A stretch of DNA of 14,582 nt from DASRBA01 sp036559665 (GTDB lineage: Bacteria > Myxococcota > Myxococcia > Myxococcales > Myxococcaceae). Location of the stretch: positions 1 to 14,582 of the forward strand of contig DATBSS010000380.1 of the NCBI GenBank assembly GCA_036559665.1, written 5' to 3'. Positions 6,692-12,191 of the stretch are shown here, one piece after another. The translations under genes and the position numbers were made by a program. The first letter of the stretch is position 1, and every line of letters begins with the position of its first letter. Below the pieces are notes generated by a model. The model worked only from the letters and a program-made list of their open reading frames with translations. It searched no databases and was not told the DNA's origin.

Positions 6692-7135
6692 ATGGAGATC
6701 TGCCACGCGGACGAGGCGCTCCGCACCTGTGACCTCATGCGCGCGCTCGCCCAGGGAGAGGCGGAGCGGCTGCTGGGAGGCTCGGTGGCGCGCCGCTTCC
6801 CGAAGGACGCGGCGGTGTTCCGCCAGGGCGACGAGGGATGGTCGGCGTTCCTGGTCCTCCGCGGCGAGGTGCGCCTCACCTCCGGCCACGAGGGCGTGGT
6901 GTTCGGGGTGGCGCGCAAGGGCGATCTGTTCGGCGAGTCGGAGCTGGTGACGCAGCGGACGGCCCGTGGCTCGTCGGCCATCACCAACGGCGACGCGGAC
7001 GTGGTGGAGCTGCCGGCGCCGCTGCTGATGGAGGTGGGCCGCGGCAACCGCCGGCTGGTGGACCTGGTGCAGCAACTCCACCAGAGCCGGAGCGCCGCCA
7101 CCCATGAGATCGCCGGCTTCATCAACCGCTGGTAG
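6692..7135 (+). CDS. Stand-alone cyclic-nucleotide-binding (CRP-like) domain protein
   Basis: This 147-residue protein consists of one cNMP-binding beta-roll and ends soon after it. The domain runs from about residue 35 (RRFPKDAAVFRQGDEGWSAFLVLRGEVRL) through the phosphate-binding cassette FGESELVTQRTARGSSA (80-96), which keeps the FGE and an Arg-Thr-Ala (R89) like those that hold the cyclic phosphate. After the C-helix (RRLVDLVQQLHQSRSAATHEIAGFINRW) there is no helix-turn-helix, so it is not a complete CRP/FNR regulator. It could sense cAMP, cGMP or a related ligand and act on a partner. ATG 6692 gives a natural N-terminal helix; GTG 6659 is an in-frame alternative, and neither has a clear Shine-Dalgarno. 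It is followed 17 bp later by the zinc-ribbon gene. Confidence 0.8.
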   Translation: MEICHADEALRTCDLMRALAQGEAERLLGGSVARRFPKDAAVFRQGDEGWSAFLVLRGEVRLTSGHEGVVFGVARKGDLFGESELVTQRTARGSSAITNGDADVVELPAPLLMEVGRGNRRLVDLVQQLHQSRSAATHEIAGFINRW

Positions 7136-7152
7136 GGGAGAGGAGACGAGGG

Positions 7153-7374
7153 ATGGCCCCCGAATACGAGTACGAGGACGACGACGACAAGAAGGGCGAA
7201 GCCGGTACCGGGTCGGACACCACGTTCAAGGAGTTCGACTGCCCCTCCTGCAACGCCAACAACCCCGCCGACCCGCCCTTCGGCGACGGCGAGGAGGTGC
7301 TCTGCAACTACTGCGGGCAGGAGTACAAGGTGAAGGTGTCGGAGGAGGGGCGGCTGAAGCTGAAGGAGATGTAG
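7153..7374 (+). CDS. Small zinc-ribbon protein
   Basis: This 73-residue protein has an acidic N-terminus (EYEYEDDDDKK) and a four-cysteine zinc ribbon: CPSC (C30, C33) and CNYC (C51, C54), 17 residues apart. It ends in a Lys/Glu-rich helix. The knuckles (FDCPSCNANN and VLCNYCGQEY) are well formed, so one structural zinc is expected. Similar micro-proteins are often nucleic-acid or protein-binding adaptors; no specific function can be given. ATG 7153 has an excellent purine-rich Shine-Dalgarno (GGGGAGAGGAGACGAGGG just upstream). It lies 17 bp after the cNMP-domain gene and is probably co-transcribed with it. Confidence 0.82.
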   Translation: MAPEYEYEDDDDKKGEAGTGSDTTFKEFDCPSCNANNPADPPFGDGEEVLCNYCGQEYKVKVSEEGRLKLKEM

Positions 7375-7424
7375 CCCGGCGCGCAGGGAACGCGAGCTGG
7401 GCAATCCCGCTCACGCGGCGATCG

Positions 7425-7454
7425 TTGCGACTCCCGTCTAGGTGCCCGTAGGCT
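7425..7454 (+). promoter_or_regulatory. Putative promoter of subtilase 1
   Basis: TTGCGA (7425-7430), 18 bp, TAGGCT (7449-7454). The box ends 32 nt before GTG 7487, leaving room for the GGAGG at 7475-7479. It has the same layout as the element before subtilase 2 (12126-12155), which strengthens both calls. Confidence 0.5.
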
Positions 7455-7486
7455 CGACATTTCCCACGACGCACGGAGGTCCATCA

Positions 7487-9610
7487 GTGCTCGCCCTTTC
7501 CCTGATGCTGGCGCTGGCCGCCGGCCCGCCTTCGGCCCGCGAGCCGGTGCCCCTCCAGGTGCGCGATCTCACGTTCGACCCGCTCGCCGGCCCGCCGCCC
7601 GTCCCGCGCGAGCTGCGCGCCACGCGCCCCACGCCCTACTCCATCGTGCAGCACGAGAAGGGGGCGGGCCCGAAGGTGGCCGCCGCCGTCCGCGCCGCGG
7701 GGGGCCGCGTGGTCGGGCGGGTGGTGCGGGATGCGCTGCTGGTGGGCGGCGTGCCGCTGGACAAGCTCAAGACGCTCCCGCAGGTGCGCTTCGCGGGTCC
7801 CTACGAGCCCGCCTACAAGCTCTCCGCCGACCTGCGAGCGCTCCGGGGCCCCCAGCGCGTGGAGCTGGTCGTGGTGGTGTTCTCCCAGCCTGCGCAGACG
7901 GCGAAGGCGATCGCCGCGCTCGGCAAGCGGGCCCAGGCGGCGCAGACCAGCGCCCCCGAGATGCTCCGCGTCTCCCTCCCGGCCGCGCTGCTGCCGCAAC
8001 TGGCGGCGCTCCCCGAGGTGCGCGCGGTGGAGCCGGCGATGATGCCGCTGCCCGAGCTGGACGAGGCGCCGGTGCGCATCGGCGTGCGGGCCGCCCCGGG
8101 GGGCCTCAACTACGACGGGCTGGACGGGGCGGGGCAGATCCTGGGGGTCTACGACACCGGCGGCGACACCGGGGACCCGGGCACGCTGATCCCCGACCTG
8201 CGGGGCCGGCTCGAGGGCGACACCGACCACTGGACGAACCGCTGGGTGGCCGCGGGGTGGCAGGACGCCACCTATACCCTGGGCCCCAGCACGCACGGCA
8301 CCCGCGTGCTCGACGTGGCGATGGGGAACGGCTCCGGTTCGGACGGCGGGGTGCTCAAGGGCATCGCCCCCGCCGCCACCGGGCTCATCCGGCCGTTCCG
8401 GGCCGACGCCGACGGCGGCACGCCGGGCTTCCTCAACATCACCCAGGCCCTGGACGACGCGTGGGATTACGGCGCGCGCGTCCACAACAACAGCTGGGTC
8501 CCAGCCACCGGCAACTCCCCGAACCTCGCCCCGGTCCTCGACCAGTACTCGGTCCAGGGTTCGGCGGCGATCGACCTGTTCGCCCAGACCAACCCGGACA
8601 TGTTGATCGTCACCTCGGCCGGCAACTACGGGACCCGGGACGGTGGGTCCCGGGTGGTGGGGACGCTGAGCTGCAGCAAGAACTCGCTGGCGGTGGGCAA
8701 CTCCGGGAACGGGAACCCGCCCACGGGCCAGGTACCGGGGTACGGCTCCGGAGGGGTAGTACCCAACCAGATGGCGCCCTCCAGCTCGGGAGGTCCGGTG
8801 CCGCCGGCGAGCGCGCCCCGGCTCAAGCCGGACGTCTGCGCCCCCGGAGCGTCGATCGCCGCGGCCTGCTCGCAGAACACCATGGCCGCGGGCGAGTGCC
8901 CGGACCAGGGCTCGCCGCCGTACCGGAACCAGCCCGGCTACGCCTACCAGACCGGCACGTCGTTCTCCGCGCCTCAGGCCTCGGGCGCCGGCCTCCTGAT
9001 CCGCCAGTGGTTCTCCCGCGACCAGATCACCCCCTCCGGGATGCTGGTGAAGGCGGTGCTCGTCAATGGCGCCAGCCAGCTCTTTCCGTACGTGCCCGGC
9101 AACTTCCAGGGCTGGGGCGGGATCAACCTCCAGCGTTCGCTCTCGGGTCAAGCCGGCGCGGGGAGGCTGGCCTGGTACGACTCGTTCCACGCGCCCGGCG
9201 CGCGGTTCGCGTTCCTCTACCCGGACCAGGCCGTGGAGTTCGAGGGTGTTGATTTCACCGTGGGCCAGCCCCTGGCCATCACCCTCACCTGGTACGACTG
9301 GGTGGACGCGTCCTTCTCCGGGGCGCTGGTGAACGACCTGGACCTCACGATCACCGACGGTACCACCACGTACAAGGGCGGCGTGCCCAGCATGACCAAC
9401 GGCGTGACCGTGGCCGGCGGTGCGGCGGACCACAACAACAACACGGAGAAGATCGTCCTGGCCGCCGCGCCCGCCGGACGATGGACCATCACCGTGACGG
9501 CGTACACCGCCGACCCGGACACTCCCCAGTACTTCGCGCTGGCGGTGATGCCGTTCAGGAGTCAGACGCCACCCCAGCCAGGGAAGGCCGGGTTGCTCAC
9601 GCACCATTGA
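7487..9610 (+). CDS. Exported Kp43-type subtilisin-like serine protease (subtilase 1)
   Basis: This 707-residue S8 peptidase is probably secreted. Residues 1-17 are a signal peptide (MLALSLMLALAAGPPSA). About 25-200 form a propeptide-like region with two alpha/beta repeats. The catalytic domain spans about 205-555, with Asp223 (GVYDTGGDTGD), His270 (STHGTRV), oxyanion Asn380 (TSAGNYG) and Ser492 (GTSFSAP). The C-terminal beta-sandwich (about 580-690) carries the LVNDLDLTI strand typical of KP-43 and its relatives. Cysteines at 396, 451, 461 and 471 could form disulphides. I start at GTG 7487 because GGAGG (7475-7479) precedes it and the signal peptide begins there; an in-frame GTG at 7442 lies upstream, inside the likely promoter. 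A diverged paralogue lies at 12192-14312. Confidence 0.92.
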   Translation: MLALSLMLALAAGPPSAREPVPLQVRDLTFDPLAGPPPVPRELRATRPTPYSIVQHEKGAGPKVAAAVRAAGGRVVGRVVRDALLVGGVPLDKLKTLPQVRFAGPYEPAYKLSADLRALRGPQRVELVVVVFSQPAQTAKAIAALGKRAQAAQTSAPEMLRVSLPAALLPQLAALPEVRAVEPAMMPLPELDEAPVRIGVRAAPGGLNYDGLDGAGQILGVYDTGGDTGDPGTLIPDLRGRLEGDTDHWTNRWVAAGWQDATYTLGPSTHGTRVLDVAMGNGSGSDGGVLKGIAPAATGLIRPFRADADGGTPGFLNITQALDDAWDYGARVHNNSWVPATGNSPNLAPVLDQYSVQGSAAIDLFAQTNPDMLIVTSAGNYGTRDGGSRVVGTLSCSKNSLAVGNSGNGNPPTGQVPGYGSGGVVPNQMAPSSSGGPVPPASAPRLKPDVCAPGASIAAACSQNTMAAGECPDQGSPPYRNQPGYAYQTGTSFSAPQASGAGLLIRQWFSRDQITPSGMLVKAVLVNGASQLFPYVPGNFQGWGGINLQRSLSGQAGAGRLAWYDSFHAPGARFAFLYPDQAVEFEGVDFTVGQPLAITLTWYDWVDASFSGALVNDLDLTITDGTTTYKGGVPSMTNGVTVAGGAADHNNNTEKIVLAAAPAGRWTITVTAYTADPDTPQYFALAVMPFRSQTPPQPGKAGLLTHH

Positions 9611-9615
9611 CCCGG

Positions 9616-9629
9616 GCCGCGTGAGCGGC
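9616..9629 (+). other. Small hairpin with a GNRA-type loop between subtilase 1 and the fusion gene
   Basis: GCCGC (9616-9620), loop GTGA, GCGGC (9625-9629): a perfect 5-bp stem closed by a GUGA tetraloop in RNA. It starts 6 nt after the subtilase stop and ends 19 nt before ATG 9649. No T-run follows. It could protect the upstream message or set the ratio between the two genes; chance is possible in GC-rich DNA. Confidence 0.35.
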
Positions 9630-9648
9630 ACCGCGCCCCCATCCACCC

Positions 9649-12102
9649 ATGGAAATCACCAGGCTCCTCGGGGAGTCCTCCTTCGATTCGCCCGCGGTCT
9701 TCTCGCTCCGCGGCGAACGGGTGTCGGGGCGCCAGTTCGAGTCCGGGGTTCGCGCCTGGGCCGCGCTCCTCCAGGGGGTGCCCGACCGGGCGATCCCGAT
9801 CTTCGGCCACATGCACCCCTCGATGATGGCGGCCTGGATCGGCGCCATCCGGGCAGGGAAGCTGCCCACGTTCATCTCCTACCCCAACCACAAGATCAGG
9901 CTCGAGGACTACCAGGCCAAGCTCTGGAACTACCAGGGCCGCCTCAAGAACCGCGTCTTCGTGGGGCTGCCGGGAGACCCCGTCCACGAGGCCCTGCTCC
10001 TGACGCCGGAGCGCCTCCCCCAGGGAGAGGTCCCTCCGATCGCGGCCCAGCGCGGCCCGGACGAGCCCCTCTTCCTGCAGTGCAGCTCCGGCTCCACCGG
10101 GCTGCAGAAGGCCGTCGCCATCACCGCTCGCCAGCTCCAGGTCCAGCTGGACGGCTACGCGCGGGCCATCCAGCTGGATCCTTCCCGAGACCGGATCGCC
10201 AGCTGGCTGCCGCTGTACCACGACATGGGGCTCATCACGGGGTTCGTGCTCCCGCTCCTCGCCGGCGTCCCGCTGGCGTTGATCGACACCTTCGACTGGG
10301 CGTCCAACCCTTCCCTGCTCCTCGACGTCATCCAGCGGGAGCGTTCGACCCTGTGCTGGCTTCCGAACTTCGCGTACGCCCTGCTCTCCAGGGTCTCCGG
10401 TGACTACGACCTCGGCTCGGTGCGCGCGTTCGTGAGCGCCGGCGAACCGGTGTCGCGCGAGGCGTTCCAGGCGTTCACCCACCGCCACGGCGTCAAGCCC
10501 TCGCAGCTGACCGTCTCCTACGGCCTGGCCGAGAACGTCTTCGCCGTCACCCAGGTCCCCCCGGGCCGGCCGCCGCACGCGCTCGTCCTGGACCGCGCGA
10601 GGTACCAGGAGGGGCTGGTGGAGGTCCACGGCCGGCGGGAGTTGGCCGCGCCGGCGGAGCCGGGCCAACCCGCCCCTCAAGAGCAGGAGGTCTGGAGCTG
10701 CGGGCCCCTCATCCCCGACGTGGAGGTCTGCCTGGAGGTGGAGCGGGGGAAGAACATCGGGGAGATCCTGATCCGCGGACCGGCGACGGTGCCGGGGTAT
10801 TACGAACAGCCCCGGTTGCGGGGCGCGGCCGGCTGGCTCCCCACGGGCGATCTCGGCTTCGTCCACCAGGGCGAGCTGTACTGCTGCGGCCGGAAGAAGG
10901 ACCTCATCATCCACCACGGGAGGAACCTCTTCCCGCAGGACCTGGAGCAGGTCGCCTCCACCGACCCGGAGGTCCACCTGGGCCGGACGGTCGCGGTGGG
11001 AGACCCGGATCCGCGCACCGGCACGGAGGAGGTCTTCCTCCTGTTCGAACCGCACGACTTCCTGGGCCTGGAGCAGCGCGCCCTGGTCAGCACCCGGCTC
11101 AAGCGCCAACTGGAGGTGCTGGTGGACGCCGACGCGTCCGTCATCCCCGTGCCGCGGATGTGGCTCAAGAAGACCTCCAGCGGGAAGATCGCCCGGGGCG
11201 CGAACCTGGAGGCCTACCGCGCGTCGCAGTCGCGCCTCGTCCACGTCTGGGGCAACAGCCACTGCCTGACCCTCACCGGGTTTCGCGGCATCCGGCCGAT
11301 CTGGATAGGGGCGCACGTCGGGTCCACCGTCCACGAGCACGCCCCCCGAATGGCCGAGATCGCCCGGATGATCTCCCCCGGGGACGTCATCATCCTGCAG
11401 GGCGGCGAGCTCGAATGCCGCACCATCCTGCCGGCCGCTCCGGACCCCCTCCAGGCGATCGAGGCGTCGGTGGCCGGGTTCCGCGCGTGCCTCCAACGCG
11501 TCCGCGCGGCGTGGCCGGGGACGCTGGCCTTCATGACGGACATCCCCACCCAGTGGCTGACCTTCGACCACTTCGATCCCACCTGGCGGACGCTGGGCAC
11601 TGGCGAGGAGCGCTACCGGTACCAGGCGATCTACTACCGCCGGATGGGAGACATGTGCCGCGAGGAGGGGTTCGTCTTCCTCGACATCTGTACGCCGCTC
11701 ATCGGGCCGGACGGCTACATGGACAACTCCCTGCGCTCCGATTCCAACCACCTGCACCGGAAGCACGTCGACTACTACGTCCGCCTGCTGGAGGGCGCGC
11801 TTGGCCCCATTGACTGGGAGCCGCTGCCTCCGGCGCCCTCCCTCTGGGACGGCACCCGGCTCCATTTCGACCAACTGGCCCACGACCTCGTCCGGGCGGT
11901 GACCACCGGGCGCGGCGAACCGGATTGGCAGCACCTGGTCTCCGGCGGGACGCTGGCGTCGATGGCGATCGCCGAGCTGACGATGCGGCTGTGCGAAACC
12001 TTCCAGGTGGAGATCCCGCTCCACCTGGTCAGCCGGGAGCGGTTCGAATCCCTGGACTCCATCTTCGAGCACTACGTGCGCGGGAAAGCGGCCACCCGCT
12101 GA
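9649..12102 (+). CDS. Three-domain fusion: acyl-adenylating enzyme, SGNH-hydrolase-like domain, carrier-protein-like domain
   Basis: This 817-residue cytoplasmic protein has three parts. Residues 1-525 are an AMP-forming synthetase of the acyl-CoA synthetase/FAAL/NRPS-A superfamily, with SSGSTG (146-151), WLPLYHDMGL (186-195), YGLAE (291-295), TGDLG (399-403), GRKKD (414-418) and the C-terminal lysine K513 in SSGKIAR. Residues about 530-715 look like an SGNH/GDSL hydrolase: GNSH with Ser537, GGELECR at 585-591, and DxxH as D698-S-N-H701. Residues about 735-812 resemble an acyl carrier protein (ASMAIAELTMRL then FQVEIPLHLV), with Ser771 where the phosphopantetheine serine sits but the usual D-S-L changed to A-S-M. 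It would activate a carboxylate as an adenylate. Its substrate, and which domain accepts the product, are inference. It lies 38 bp after subtilase 1, with no clear Shine-Dalgarno. Confidence 0.85.
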   Translation: MEITRLLGESSFDSPAVFSLRGERVSGRQFESGVRAWAALLQGVPDRAIPIFGHMHPSMMAAWIGAIRAGKLPTFISYPNHKIRLEDYQAKLWNYQGRLKNRVFVGLPGDPVHEALLLTPERLPQGEVPPIAAQRGPDEPLFLQCSSGSTGLQKAVAITARQLQVQLDGYARAIQLDPSRDRIASWLPLYHDMGLITGFVLPLLAGVPLALIDTFDWASNPSLLLDVIQRERSTLCWLPNFAYALLSRVSGDYDLGSVRAFVSAGEPVSREAFQAFTHRHGVKPSQLTVSYGLAENVFAVTQVPPGRPPHALVLDRARYQEGLVEVHGRRELAAPAEPGQPAPQEQEVWSCGPLIPDVEVCLEVERGKNIGEILIRGPATVPGYYEQPRLRGAAGWLPTGDLGFVHQGELYCCGRKKDLIIHHGRNLFPQDLEQVASTDPEVHLGRTVAVGDPDPRTGTEEVFLLFEPHDFLGLEQRALVSTRLKRQLEVLVDADASVIPVPRMWLKKTSSGKIARGANLEAYRASQSRLVHVWGNSHCLTLTGFRGIRPIWIGAHVGSTVHEHAPRMAEIARMISPGDVIILQGGELECRTILPAAPDPLQAIEASVAGFRACLQRVRAAWPGTLAFMTDIPTQWLTFDHFDPTWRTLGTGEERYRYQAIYYRRMGDMCREEGFVFLDICTPLIGPDGYMDNSLRSDSNHLHRKHVDYYVRLLEGALGPIDWEPLPPAPSLWDGTRLHFDQLAHDLVRAVTTGRGEPDWQHLVSGGTLASMAIAELTMRLCETFQVEIPLHLVSRERFESLDSIFEHYVRGKAATR

Positions 12103-12125
12103 ACCCTGGTTGGGGAGGAATACCG

Positions 12126-12155
12126 TTGCCGGTCGCTTCCGTGTCCCCATAGGTT
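12126..12155 (+). promoter_or_regulatory. Putative promoter of subtilase 2
   Basis: TTGCCG (12126-12131), 18 bp, TAGGTT (12150-12155), in the 89-bp gap after the fusion gene. The box ends 36 nt before GTG 12192, with GGAGG at 12182-12186 in between. It matches the subtilase 1 element in hexamers, spacing and distance to the start, so subtilase 2 probably has its own start site as well as possible read-through. Confidence 0.5.
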
Positions 12156-12191
12156 CCCCCGCTTCTTCCAACCGGTCGCATGGAGGCTCAG

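Noticed and set aside
7183..7197. DDDDK sequence in the zinc-ribbon protein, resembling an enteropeptidase site
   Set aside because: It is part of a natural acidic run (EYEYEDDDDKK) encoded in native codon style, with no tag or vector sequence nearby.
7374..7402. Stem GCCC/GGGC with inner CGCG/CGCG after the zinc-ribbon stop, considered as a terminator
   Set aside because: Arms are short and interrupted by unequal internal loops, and no T-run follows.
7484..9646. A 720-codon minus-strand frame opposite subtilase 1
   Set aside because: Composition is low in complexity and Arg/Gly/Val/His-rich with no motif, while the plus strand encodes an intact catalytic triad.
9562..12171. An 869-codon open frame on the minus strand opposite the fusion gene
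   Set aside because: It mirrors the plus-strand gene, is dominated by Arg, Gly, Asp and Val with no domain, and is what a GC-rich coding strand produces on its complement. The plus-strand frame has clear enzyme motifs throughout.
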